Assembly: GCA_003562475.1 (NCBI GenBank)
Contig: PWUU01000018.1
Coordinates: 1 to 37,072 of the forward strand
DNA from: Dehalococcoidia bacterium
Lineage (GTDB): Bacteria; Chloroflexota; Dehalococcoidia; GIF9; AB-539-J10
Length of the DNA: 37,072 bases
Reading direction: 5' to 3'
Shown piece after piece: positions 20,008 to 27,742 of this stretch. The number at the start of each line of letters is the position of its first letter. Position 1 is the stretch's first letter. The notes below the pieces were generated by a model that saw only the letters and a list, made by a program, of their open reading frames with translations, did no database searches and was not told the origin of the DNA. The translations under genes and the position numbers were made by a program.

Positions 20008-20076
20008 CAAGGAGGCAGAATTCCGTCAATGCGAGCTGTGGTCCAGGGCAACTCCAGTCGTGTATCGTTCAGCGCA

Positions 20077-20085
20077 TGGTAGAAT
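20077..20085 (+). promoter_or_regulatory. Extended -10 promoter candidate for the Kal-like gene
   Basis: TGGTAGAAT matches an extended -10 (TGn plus TAGAAT, 5 of 6 to TATAAT). No good -35 is found at 16-18 nt, which an extended -10 can tolerate. The leader would be about 55 nt and include AAGGAG upstream of ATG 20147. Confidence 0.35.
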
Positions 20086-20146
20086 TCCCTGTCCCGGCAT
20101 TCGATTGCCGGCGGGAGGTCGCAACGACAAGGAGTGATTCGATCAG

Positions 20147-20557
20147 ATGAAACGGACGATTCGTGTCGGCGAAAAAGCAGCTCTGCGGATCAGAGTCAGC
20201 GAGAAGGATGTGCACTACGCCGGAGGACTGGTGAACGGGGCGTATGTTCTCGGATTGTTCGGCGATGTGGGTACCGAGGTCCTGGTCAGGTACGACGGCG
20301 ATGAGGGATTGCTGGCTGCATACAATGGCGTTGAGCTCAAGGCGCCGGTGCAGGCCGGAGACTTTCTCGAGATCACGGGCTGGATCAGTCGTGCAGGCAA
20401 TACGTCACGTACGATCGGTCTCGAGGCGCATCGCTACATCCGGGTGACCGGTGAGCCATACCAGTCATCGGCGGATTATCTGGCCGAGCCGGAGCTGGTA
20501 GCCAGCGCGGAGATGGTGAGCGTGGTCCGCAAGGAGCGGCAGCGCTGTATCGACTAG
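20147..20557 (+). CDS. 3-aminobutyryl-CoA ammonia-lyase-like hotdog protein
   Basis: A 136-residue single-domain protein resembling 3-aminobutyryl-CoA ammonia-lyase (Kal), the hotdog-fold enzyme of lysine fermentation that removes ammonia from L-3-aminobutyryl-CoA to give crotonyl-CoA. Kal-like features are HYAGGLVNGAYVLGLFGDV, a TEVLVRYDGDEGLL stretch, LKAPVQAGDFLEITG and GNTSRTIGLEAHRYI. Start ATG 20147 has AAGGAG, but at a long 12-nt spacing. None of the other lysine fermentation genes (kamA, kdd, kce) are nearby, so it may act on another CoA ester or have a different role. It is divergent from glgP and convergent with the methyltransferase. Confidence 0.75.
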   Translation: MKRTIRVGEKAALRIRVSEKDVHYAGGLVNGAYVLGLFGDVGTEVLVRYDGDEGLLAAYNGVELKAPVQAGDFLEITGWISRAGNTSRTIGLEAHRYIRVTGEPYQSSADYLAEPELVASAEMVSVVRKERQRCID

Positions 20558-20707
20558 TGTTGCGCTGCGGCTCGTCATGTCACATCAGGCGAGATTCGCG
20601 CGTTAACCTGGATCTCACCTCTGATACGTATGTGTCCCTTTCCCGCGCCGATCATCTCCATAGCAGCCGCGGCAGACGGTCACGGCCAGCCCGATTGTAC
20701 GGGCAGC

Positions 20708-21442
20708 CTATGCCGGGGCCTCCTGCCCCTCCGGGGTGATCTGCCTGGGATCAGGCGTCCGCAGCATGTGGCGGGCTACGTACTGCTCCGTAGACCGTAC
20801 CCCCGCGCCTTTCACACACAGAAAGCTGCGGAAGAGCCCGAAGTAGAGGGCACGGCTCTCCACCACACTGAGTCCATTTCTTGCCATCTCCGCGCGCAGA
20901 TTTCGTAGAGAGAATCCTGTCTCCAGGCTGGGGGAACGACGGGCCAGAAGGCGCTCAAATCTGAGGAACCGGGTGCCCGGTTCCTCGAGTAGCAGGATAC
21001 CACTGTCCTTCATGACACGTGAGATCTCGGCCAGGCCGGCGCGCCATTCACGGCAGTGGTGGAGCACTCCTAACACGAACACGGCGTCAAAGGACGCACT
21101 CTGAAGATCGAGGGCGGTGATATCTGCTACCAGCACAGTAGCTGGCGTGCCCCGGGATCTGGCCCTCTCCACCTGGGAGGGGACAATATCGAAGCCGGTG
21201 AGCTCACGAGGCTTGAATCTGTCCGAGATGAGAGTCAGGGAGTAGCCCGATCCGCAACCGGCGTCGAGCACTGACGCAGTGGTGAGTGATATGCCATGCT
21301 TGCGCAGCAAGGCTGCGAACAGCGGGAAGTCCCAGTAACGAAGCAGCCATTTCCGCGCGCTGCTGTTCATTAACCGCATCTCCTTCTTGCCGATAGCATC
21401 CGGTCTCTCTGGATAGCTCTCGTCACCTGGCTTGTTACCCAT
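20708..21442 (-). CDS. Class I SAM-dependent methyltransferase
   Basis: A 244-residue soluble protein with the Rossmann-fold methyltransferase signature. Motif I is VLDAGCGSGYS (residues 58-68), followed by TGFDIVPSQVERAR (motif II with acidic residue), VADITALDL and FDAVFVLGVLHHC (motifs III/IV), then EISRVMKDSGILLLEEPG. This places it in the broad UbiE/Methyltransf_11 group; the substrate cannot be told. ATG 21442 follows GAGGG at about 8 nt, and a TATAAT box lies just upstream. It is divergent from the 2-hydroxyacid dehydrogenase. An internal Met at residue 25 is a less likely start. Confidence 0.85.
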   Translation of the reverse strand: MGNKPGDESYPERPDAIGKKEMRLMNSSARKWLLRYWDFPLFAALLRKHGISLTTASVLDAGCGSGYSLTLISDRFKPRELTGFDIVPSQVERARSRGTPATVLVADITALDLQSASFDAVFVLGVLHHCREWRAGLAEISRVMKDSGILLLEEPGTRFLRFERLLARRSPSLETGFSLRNLRAEMARNGLSVVESRALYFGLFRSFLCVKGAGVRSTEQYVARHMLRTPDPRQITPEGQEAPA

Positions 21443-21474
21443 GGACCACCCTCGGGAGTTCTTCGTTGTTGAGA

Positions 21475-21480
21475 ATTATA
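21475..21480 (-). promoter_or_regulatory. -10 box of the methyltransferase gene
   Basis: A consensus TATAAT lies on the minus strand 32 nt upstream of ATG 21442, giving a leader of about 26 nt with the GAGGG ribosome site. No clear -35 is visible 16-18 nt upstream. Confidence 0.45.
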
Positions 21481-21588
21481 CATACTGCGATATGACATGT
21501 TCGCGACCCGGGTAGATTTCATCGGCGAGCTGGGCAGATGACGATGTCTTTGCTAAAGTCAGGGGACGAACAGGAGGGGGCAACGCAG

Positions 21589-22587
21589 ATGAAAGTGCTC
21601 GTAACGTACAGGAGCCTGCCGGGCACAGGACTGGTCGAGCGGCTCAGCAGGCAGTTCGACGTGCGTGTCTATGAAGGCGATGGCTACATGTCCCGGGAAG
21701 ATCTCTTGAGAGCAGTAGCGGATATCGATGGGCTTGTCAGCATGTTGAGCGAACGGATCGATGCTGAGTTACTCGACCGTGCACCGGTCCTCAAGGTCGT
21801 CTGCAACTACGCCGTTGGCTTCAACAACGTCGAGGTCGAGGCGGCGACTGCGAGAGGCATCATGATCACCAACACACCGGGCGTCGTGACCGATGCCACC
21901 GCCGACCTCGCGTGGGCAGTTCTCATGGGTATCGCGCGCGATGTGTGTCGCGTCGACCGATTCGTCAGGTCCGGTGAATGGAAGGAATGGCGACCTGAGA
22001 TGTTCGTCGCGGCCGATATCACCGGCACGACGCTCGGTATTATCGGGCTTGGCCGCATCGGTCAGGCCATGGCGAAACGGGCAGCGGGCTTCGATATGCG
22101 CGTGCTTTACGCCGATGTCAGTCGCGCCGATGCTGATGTCGAGCAACGGAGCTGTGCTGAATATGCGCCCCTGGACGAGCTGCTGCGCGAGTCCGATTTC
22201 GTCACCATCCATGTGCCGCTGAACTCGAGCACCCATCACCTTATTGATGCGAGTGCGCTATCGCTGATGAAGCCGACAGCCTATCTTGTGAATACCGCCC
22301 GAGGCCCCATAGTCGATGAGCACGCACTCGTTGATGCGTTGAGGTGCGGGCGAATTGCTGGTGCAGCCCTGGATGTCTACGAGAACGAGCCGCAGCTTGC
22401 GGACGGGCTCGTCGAGTTGCCGAACGTAATCCTCATTCCGCACCTCGGTGCGAACTCAAGGCGTACGCGCGACCGGATGGCTGCTATGACCGCCGACAAC
22501 ATGATCGCGGCGCTGAACGGAGAGGTACCACCCAATCTCGTGAATCCCCAGGTAGTGCCGCATCGACGGCCGCTGCGGGTTGCCTAA
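21589..22587 (+). CDS. D-2-hydroxyacid dehydrogenase (glyoxylate/hydroxypyruvate reductase type)
   Basis: An NAD(P)H-dependent cytoplasmic dehydrogenase of 332 residues. The cofactor fold motif GLGRIG is at 153-158. The catalytic triad is Arg238 in VNTARGPIVDE, Glu267 in DVYENEP and His285 in IPHLGAN. VGFNNVEVEAATARGI is typical of glyoxylate reductase / glycerate dehydrogenase relatives. I use ATG 21589, 8 nt after a strong AGGAGGGGG; an ATG at 21538 would add 17 residues that do not look like the family. Reducing hydroxypyruvate to glycerate would supply the glycerate-kinase homologue at 35180, but that link is inference. The stop overlaps the convergent MFS stop by 4 bp. Confidence 0.9.
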   Translation: MKVLVTYRSLPGTGLVERLSRQFDVRVYEGDGYMSREDLLRAVADIDGLVSMLSERIDAELLDRAPVLKVVCNYAVGFNNVEVEAATARGIMITNTPGVVTDATADLAWAVLMGIARDVCRVDRFVRSGEWKEWRPEMFVAADITGTTLGIIGLGRIGQAMAKRAAGFDMRVLYADVSRADADVEQRSCAEYAPLDELLRESDFVTIHVPLNSSTHHLIDASALSLMKPTAYLVNTARGPIVDEHALVDALRCGRIAGAALDVYENEPQLADGLVELPNVILIPHLGANSRRTRDRMAAMTADNMIAALNGEVPPNLVNPQVVPHRRPLRVA

Positions 22588-23843
22588 GCGCCTTTCGTGG
22601 AGGCTCGCTGTGCCATCTCGTTCTCGTGAGGAGTTCTGTTAAGGGAGGAGATGAGCACGAAGGCGAGAATAGCCATGCCCACGATGACAAGAAATGGAGA
22701 CTGGTAGCTGCCCAGCATGTCGTAAGCACGGCCTGTCAGTATCGGGCCGAGCGCGCCCCCAAGGCCTCCTCCCGCCATGATCACGCCGAATATGGCGCCG
22801 TGCGATAGGGTGCCGAAGAGTTGTGCAACCACCGGGGCGATGAGTGTGAAGAAGCCTCCATGGCTCAGTCCGTAGAGCGCAGCAAAGATGTAGAGCATCC
22901 ACAGCGAATCTGCGAATTGCAGCCATATGAGTGCCGTAATGAGCGGGACAAAGCACAGTTGCAGGGCACGTCGTGACCCCAGCCTGTCGAGGGCGACGCC
23001 GACGATCACCCGCGCTGCAATGCTGCCCGCCCCGATGATCGACAGGATGCCCGCAGCCAGCGTCGAAGAGATTCCCAGGTCCATGGCGTGGGGGACCGTG
23101 TGCACCATCACGGTCTCGGCACAGGTGATGATAAGGACGTACATGATGAATAGGGTCCAGAAAGGGCGCAGGCGAACCGTTTGTCGCAGGGGAGTACCTT
23201 CCTCTCGACGTGTATCCATTGAATCCCGTGGAGCGGCGCCATGGGGGCGCAAGCCCATGGTTGACGGGTCTCTCCTGAGGAACTGGGCCATCGTGAGAAG
23301 GGAGACCACGGCCAATCCACCCAGGACGAAGTATGCTGTTCTCCACCCCTGGGCCTCGATGAAGTGGCTCGCCAGAAGAGGCATGGCCATCATTCCGATG
23401 CCTGTGCCTATTTTGGCAATGCCGGTGATGGTGCCGCGTTTCTTGATGAACCATCGCGCGATAGTGGAGAGAGGTACGACATCGGCGACGCTCATACCTA
23501 TTGCCATGATGACGTAGAAGACATAGATCTGCCACAGCCCCCGGACACCGGACATCAGTATGTAGCCAAGGCCGAAACAGAAGCCGCCGGCAATGAGAGT
23601 GAACCGGGGACCGAACCGATCCACCATCGCGCCCGATGGCAGGTTCATAAGGCCAACGATGAGCCAACCCATCGATGCGGCACCGGCCACCTCCTCGCGC
23701 GACCACCCAAACTCCGCCACCAGTGGATTGAAGAAGAGCCCGAAGCTCCGGTACGTGCCCCAGAACACGGCCTGGATGAGAAATCCCAGCGCGGCAATGA
23801 CATACCCGTAGAAGAATCGTGGACGGGTGGACAGATCACTCAA
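22584..23843 (-). CDS. MFS transporter, OFA/MCT-like
   Basis: A 419-residue membrane carrier with about 12 predicted helices. It resembles the oxalate/formate antiporter and monocarboxylate group: FFYGYVIAALGF at the first helix, FGWSREEV after it, and motif A GAMVDRFGPR in loop 2-3. Its likely substrates are carboxylates, by family only. The start is TTG 23843 with GAGGT 8-9 nt upstream; a TAG three codons further up closes the frame. It lies 61 bp downstream of the aldo/keto reductase on the same strand, so the two may form an operon. It is similar along its length to the MFS protein at 29891, indicating paralogues. Confidence 0.9.
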   Translation of the reverse strand: MSDLSTRPRFFYGYVIAALGFLIQAVFWGTYRSFGLFFNPLVAEFGWSREEVAGAASMGWLIVGLMNLPSGAMVDRFGPRFTLIAGGFCFGLGYILMSGVRGLWQIYVFYVIMAIGMSVADVVPLSTIARWFIKKRGTITGIAKIGTGIGMMAMPLLASHFIEAQGWRTAYFVLGGLAVVSLLTMAQFLRRDPSTMGLRPHGAAPRDSMDTRREEGTPLRQTVRLRPFWTLFIMYVLIITCAETVMVHTVPHAMDLGISSTLAAGILSIIGAGSIAARVIVGVALDRLGSRRALQLCFVPLITALIWLQFADSLWMLYIFAALYGLSHGGFFTLIAPVVAQLFGTLSHGAIFGVIMAGGGLGGALGPILTGRAYDMLGSYQSPFLVIVGMAILAFVLISSLNRTPHENEMAQRASTKGA

Positions 23844-23904
23844 CGAGGTCTACCTCTGAAACTGATGTCTGCTGAGTCGGCATCGAAATCATGAGCGGCT
23901 TCGG

Positions 23905-24948
23905 TCAGCCACGATGTGACGTCTGCCACTCCTCCTTGAGTCGGCGGTAGTTGTCCACGTTCTCCGACAGCATTTCCCTGATGGGGAGATTGTAGGGACA
24001 GCGCTCTTCACAGTCGCCGCACGAGGTGCACCCGGCAGCCTTCTCCTGCGCATCGGCGATCCATCCCGTGACGACGGTCTCGCGGGGCATACGGCGTACC
24101 ATCGTGGTGAAGGCGAGGGCCACGGATATGGGTATGCCGGCGGTACAGGGCTGACAGTAGTCGCAGCGCCGGCAGAAGCGATGGCCTGTCTCGCTCCGGA
24201 TGCGCTCGATCTCCGCTCGCTCGTCCACAGTCAGCTCCCACGGACCCTCTGCGATCCGGACAACCTCCTCGATCTCTGCAATGCGCTCAATGCCGGGAAT
24301 GGGCACCACATTCGCGTACTGCAGAAGATACTTGATAGCGAGAGAAGCATTGTCGATCATGCCACCCGCAAAGGGCTTCATGGCGATGAAGCCGACCTCA
24401 TGCTGTTCCGCCAGCGCCAGTAGTTCCTCGCCCGGTTCATGCACGATGAAGTTCAACGGATACATGACCGTCTCGAAGCGCCCCGTCTTCACCGACTCCC
24501 TGGCAACGTCGATCTGGTGAGAGGTAATGCCCACGTGCTTCACCCTGCCCTCGCCCATTGCCTTCTTGACCACGTCATAGGGGCCGCCTGGTGCGAGCAC
24601 CTCTTCAAGGTCCGCAAACGTGCTCACATTGTGAAGCTGGTAGAGGTCGATAGTGTCCACCCGCATCGCCTTGAGGCTCTGCTCCAGGTGTGCGGCGACT
24701 CCCTCGGCGGTTCGGCTCTGCGTCTTCGTGGAGAGAACGACCCGCTTGGACCACCCTTGAAGTGCCCTGCCGATGCGTGCCTCGCTGGTGGTGTAGGCGT
24801 TCGCAGTGTCCAGGTACGTCACCCCGAGCTCAAGACACCTCTTCACCACGGCAACAGCATCATTGTCGCCCAGGCGTTGTATCGGAATCGCTCCGAATCC
24901 GATGCGGGATATTGTCAATCCGGTTGTGCCGAGCGTGGTTGACCGCAT
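23905..24948 (-). CDS. Aldo/keto reductase with C-terminal 2x[4Fe-4S] domain
   Basis: A 347-residue oxidoreductase. The N-terminal barrel has the AKR tetrad: Asp47 and Tyr52 in YLDTANAYTTSE, Lys75 in LSTKTQ and His106 in LYQLHNVS. The C-terminal part has two ferredoxin-like Cys clusters, CRRCDYCQPC and CTSCGDCEERCPYNLPI. This puts it with the iron-sulfur AKR group, whose substrates are mostly unknown. I use ATG 24948, 6-7 nt after GGAGGAG; a frame open to 25047 adds 33 residues before the typical STTLGTTGLTISRIGFG start. It is divergent from the iron regulator gene and probably co-transcribed with the MFS carrier behind it. Confidence 0.92.
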   Translation of the reverse strand: MRSTTLGTTGLTISRIGFGAIPIQRLGDNDAVAVVKRCLELGVTYLDTANAYTTSEARIGRALQGWSKRVVLSTKTQSRTAEGVAAHLEQSLKAMRVDTIDLYQLHNVSTFADLEEVLAPGGPYDVVKKAMGEGRVKHVGITSHQIDVARESVKTGRFETVMYPLNFIVHEPGEELLALAEQHEVGFIAMKPFAGGMIDNASLAIKYLLQYANVVPIPGIERIAEIEEVVRIAEGPWELTVDERAEIERIRSETGHRFCRRCDYCQPCTAGIPISVALAFTTMVRRMPRETVVTGWIADAQEKAAGCTSCGDCEERCPYNLPIREMLSENVDNYRRLKEEWQTSHRG

Positions 24949-25149
24949 GGTCACTCCTCCAGTTATGCGTAGCGTGAAGATTGCCGGGCTGTCCACCGCC
25001 GGACTCTCCCGGCGGGCAGGTGCATGGCGCACACACGCCACGCGCATAGTACTACGGTGTTCGCGGTTGGTCTACTCTCTCCCGTGTGCAGGATCTCCTG
25101 AATGGAGGCGGGCCGGGTATGCCGGGACGTTCCGCCGTCTCCGTGGGGG

Positions 25150-25178
25150 TTGCATGCGGAAGACGAGTATGTTAGTCT
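25150..25178 (+). promoter_or_regulatory. Candidate promoter of dtxR-feoAB
   Basis: TTGCAT (25150-25155), 17-nt spacer, TAGTCT (25173-25178). Both hexamers are mediocre, but the spacing is ideal and the -10 lies inside the palindromic operator. Transcription would begin near 25185-25188, at the first ATG, implying a leaderless or nearly leaderless mRNA. Confidence 0.35.
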
Positions 25179-25187
25179 TGGCTAACA
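25170..25187 (+). promoter_or_regulatory. Palindromic operator candidate for the DtxR-family regulator
   Basis: TGTTAG-N6-CTAACA is a perfect 6-bp inverted repeat ending one base before ATG 25188. The half-site resembles the TTAGGTTAG/CTAACCTAA halves of DtxR/IdeR operators. It covers the candidate -10 of the regulator-feoA-feoB transcript, the expected place for iron-dependent autorepression. Confidence 0.5.
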
Positions 25188-25736
25188 ATGGCCGATAGAG
25201 AAGGAACGCCGGAACACGATAGAGCACACCGGACTGGACAGAAGGCGAGGCCCCGTGCGCGACGCCAGAGCGCGAACATGGAGGATTACCTCGAGGCAAT
25301 TCGTACCCTGTCGGAGAACGAGAGTTCTGTCAAGGTCACGCAACTAAGCGATGCATTGAACGTAAGCAAGCCCAGCGTCACTGCGGCGGTTACACGACTG
25401 GCTGGCGAAGGGCTCGTGCACCACCAGAGGTATGGAGCAATTGAGCTCACCACGAAGGGCCGTGAACTCGCTGATGATGTGTGCCACCGGCACGATGTCC
25501 TCAGGGTCTTTCTCATCGAGATCCTTGGTGTGCCCGAGGAGACCGCGGAACGGGATGCGTGCAGGCTGGAACACCATCTGAGTCCGGACTCCTCTGTCCG
25601 GCTGGCCCGGTTTCTGGCCTTTGTACTGCAGGATGCCAGCGAAAAGCCGCAATGGCTCGATGAGTTCGTCTCGAGTATGAGCCAAAGAGATGCTGAGGCT
25701 GATTCTGCCTCTGTGTTGCGTGACTCCCGACCATAG
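25188..25736 (+). CDS. DtxR/MntR-family metal-dependent repressor
   Basis: A 182-residue cytoplasmic regulator, probably a Fe(II) or Mn(II) sensor. The winged helix is VTQLSDALNVSKPSVTAAVTRLAGEGLVHHQRYGAIELT-like, split here only for description, at about residues 50-88. The dimer/metal domain follows: CHRHDVLRVFL, then DACRLEHHLSPDS. Candidate ligands are Asp33, Glu36, His102, Cys125, Glu128 and His129. Asp33 matches MntR Asp8, while Cys125 matches DtxR Cys102. There is no C-terminal SH3 domain; the related FeoA fold is the next gene. ATG 25188 has no ribosome site and abuts the operator. ATG 25278 (MEDYLEAI) would give a start typical of the family, so the basic 30-residue N-terminus is uncertain. 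Confidence 0.9.
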   Translation: MADREGTPEHDRAHRTGQKARPRARRQSANMEDYLEAIRTLSENESSVKVTQLSDALNVSKPSVTAAVTRLAGEGLVHHQRYGAIELTTKGRELADDVCHRHDVLRVFLIEILGVPEETAERDACRLEHHLSPDSSVRLARFLAFVLQDASEKPQWLDEFVSSMSQRDAEADSASVLRDSRP

Positions 25737-25746
25737 AGGAACAGCG

Positions 25747-26028
25747 ATGTTTGGATGGTTGCGACGCAGAAAGAGAAGCCCTTCCGGGGGCGATGTGGTC
25801 ACCCTGGTGTCTATGAGGCCCGGCCAGAGCGGCGTCATCGTTGAGGTTCGTGGAGGGCGGGGCATCGTGGAGCGCCTTGCGGTGCTCGGCATTCGGCCCG
25901 GTAAACGGGTTGTGAAAGTCAGCTCCATGTTGCTGGGCGGCCCGGTGACCGTAGAGATCGACCGTGCCCAGATAGCCGTCGGTTCACAGATGGCCGCCAG
26001 AATCCTTGTAGACGTGAATGTCTCATGA
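25747..26028 (+). CDS. feoA: Ferrous iron transport protein FeoA
   Basis: A 93-residue SH3-like cytoplasmic protein that assists FeoB. The core is VVTLVSMRPGQSGVIVEV, then RLAVLGIRPGKRV (the LGIxPG motif) and GGPVTVEIDRAQIAVG, followed by the usual C-terminal strand. ATG 25747 follows GAGG at about 7 nt and lies 10 bp after the regulator stop; an upstream in-frame ATG at 25690 lies inside the regulator gene. A basic segment (LRRRKRSPSGGD) precedes the fold. The stop overlaps the feoB start (ATGA). Confidence 0.93.
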   Translation: MFGWLRRRKRSPSGGDVVTLVSMRPGQSGVIVEVRGGRGIVERLAVLGIRPGKRVVKVSSMLLGGPVTVEIDRAQIAVGSQMAARILVDVNVS

Positions 26029-27731
26029 GAGTACTCCTGATGGGCAACCCGAACGTGGGGAAGAGCGTCGTCTTCTCACGCCTCACCGGGGTTCGGGTCA
26101 TGTGCTCAAACTACCCCGGCACTACGGTGAACTACACCGAAGGCAGGATGAAGGTTGATGATGAGACGGCGCAGGTTATCGATGTGCCGGGAACCTATAC
26201 GCTCGATCCGACATCGGAGGCGGAGGAAGTGGCTCTCAAGATGCTCCACCTTGGCGACGTGGTCGTCAATGTGGTGGATGCCACCAACCTCGAGAGAAAC
26301 CTCTTTCTGACGCTCCAGTTGCTGGAACGTGATGTGCCGGTTGTCGTGGCGCTCAATATGTGGGACGACACGCTGCACCAGGGCATCACTATTGATGTCG
26401 ATGGATTGCGGAAGCAGCTGGGTGTTCCGGTGATACCCACCGTGGCCGTCTCCGGCCAGGGAATAAGGGACCTTGTGGAGGCCATTCCCCGCGCGCGCGC
26501 CGCCCGGCACGGGCAGAGAACGAGGGAAGAGCGCTGGGTCGCTGTGGGACAGATCACCGACACCGTACAAACCATCGGCCACCGGCACCACACGTGGACG
26601 GAGAAGCTCGCCGACGCCACCGTTCAGCCGCTGCAGGGTGCGCTTATCGCCGTCGGGGTCCTGGCGGTGAGCTTCGCTGCGATTCGTTTCGTGGGGGAAT
26701 CCCTGATCGACTACGTCGCGGACCCCATCTTCGATACGATATGGATGCCGGTACTGGAGTGGGTGAGTGCGGAGCTTGGCGGCGAGGGTATTCTCCATAG
26801 CGTGCTGATTGGTCGCCTTATCGAAGGCACCATACATCTCGAGGAATCCCTCGGTATCCTCTCCAGCGGACTCTACGTGCCGCTCGGGATGGTCCTGCCC
26901 TACATAATCGCCTTCTACCTTGCGCTGGGTGTTCTGGAGGATGTGGGATATCTTCCACGTCTGGCGGTGCTCCTCGATTCCGCGATGCACCGGATCGGGC
27001 TCCATGGCTACGCCATCATCCCCACCCTGCTTGGCCTCGGCTGCAATGTGCCTGCCGTACTCGCCACCCGGATCCTCGAGAGCAGGCGCGAGCGTTTCAT
27101 TGCCGCGACACTCGTGTCGATCGCCATTCCATGTGCCGGCCTCCAGGCGATGATCATCGGGCTTGTGGGCGACTTCGGCATGCGCTATGTGTTGCTCGTG
27201 TATGGCACTCTGCTGCTCGTCTGGATCGTGCTCGGCCTTATCCTGCATCGTGTGCTGAAGGGGTTCAGCCCGGAGCTGCTCATCGAGATCCCCCGCTACC
27301 GGTGGCCTGCGGCCGGTCCGGTCGCAGTGAAGCTGTGGAGCCGCGCCAGAGGCTTCCTGCGTGAAGCACTGCCGGTGGTGCTGGCCGCAGTGGTGGTGAT
27401 CAACCTTCTCTACGTCGCAGGGGTGTTTGACACCCTCTCAGCGGTGTTCGCGCCGGCACTGACACGCCTGCTCGGCTTGCCGGGCGAGTCCGTCACGGCG
27501 CTGGCGGTGGGGTTCGTCAGAAAAGACGTTGCCCTGGCACTGCTGGCGCCACTCTCGCTCACTGCAGGACAGTTTGTCGTTGCGAGCGTCGTCCTCGCCA
27601 TGTTCTTTCCGTGCATGGCGACGTTTGCCATTCTCATACGAGAGCTGGGCCCGAAAGATGCCTTGAGAGCCACAGGCATCATGATAGTCGCCGCCCTGTC
27701 AGTGGGTAGCATCCTCAACGCACTGCTGTAG
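26025..27731 (+). CDS. feoB: Ferrous iron transporter FeoB (short form)
   Basis: FeoB is the inner-membrane Fe(II) uptake protein with an N-terminal G domain. G1 is GNPNVGKS at 7-14, the switch region contains YPGTTVNY, G3 is DVPG at 53-56, G4 is NMWD at 111-114 and SGQG at 143-146 marks G5. The membrane domain begins near residue 208 and has the conserved GLGCNVPAVLATR and IPCAGLQAM segments with their cysteines. At 568 residues it is shorter than common FeoB (about 650-770); the linker between G domain and first helix is about 50 residues, so the helical S domain is reduced. It is co-transcribed with the DtxR regulator and feoA, and convergent with htpX 11 bp away. Confidence 0.95.
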   Translation: MRVLLMGNPNVGKSVVFSRLTGVRVMCSNYPGTTVNYTEGRMKVDDETAQVIDVPGTYTLDPTSEAEEVALKMLHLGDVVVNVVDATNLERNLFLTLQLLERDVPVVVALNMWDDTLHQGITIDVDGLRKQLGVPVIPTVAVSGQGIRDLVEAIPRARAARHGQRTREERWVAVGQITDTVQTIGHRHHTWTEKLADATVQPLQGALIAVGVLAVSFAAIRFVGESLIDYVADPIFDTIWMPVLEWVSAELGGEGILHSVLIGRLIEGTIHLEESLGILSSGLYVPLGMVLPYIIAFYLALGVLEDVGYLPRLAVLLDSAMHRIGLHGYAIIPTLLGLGCNVPAVLATRILESRRERFIAATLVSIAIPCAGLQAMIIGLVGDFGMRYVLLVYGTLLLVWIVLGLILHRVLKGFSPELLIEIPRYRWPAAGPVAVKLWSRARGFLREALPVVLAAVVVINLLYVAGVFDTLSAVFAPALTRLLGLPGESVTALAVGFVRKDVALALLAPLSLTAGQFVVASVVLAMFFPCMATFAILIRELGPKDALRATGIMIVAALSVGSILNALL

Positions 27732-27742
27732 CGTCCGCCTTC

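Larger units (their letters stand above)
19720..20146. other. Divergent intergenic region between glgP and the Kal-like gene
   Basis: These 427 bp separate two divergent genes and should hold both promoters. For glgP I see only a weak TTGACG (19795-19790, minus) without a convincing -10. A weak inverted repeat and a better plus-strand -10 are listed separately. A 150-codon plus-strand frame covers much of it but starts inside glgP and has no family resemblance or ribosome site, so I do not call a gene. Confidence 0.6.

Noticed and set aside
19698-20150. 150-codon plus-strand frame upstream of the Kal-like gene
   Set aside because: It starts inside glgP on the opposite strand, lacks a ribosome site and resembles nothing I know.
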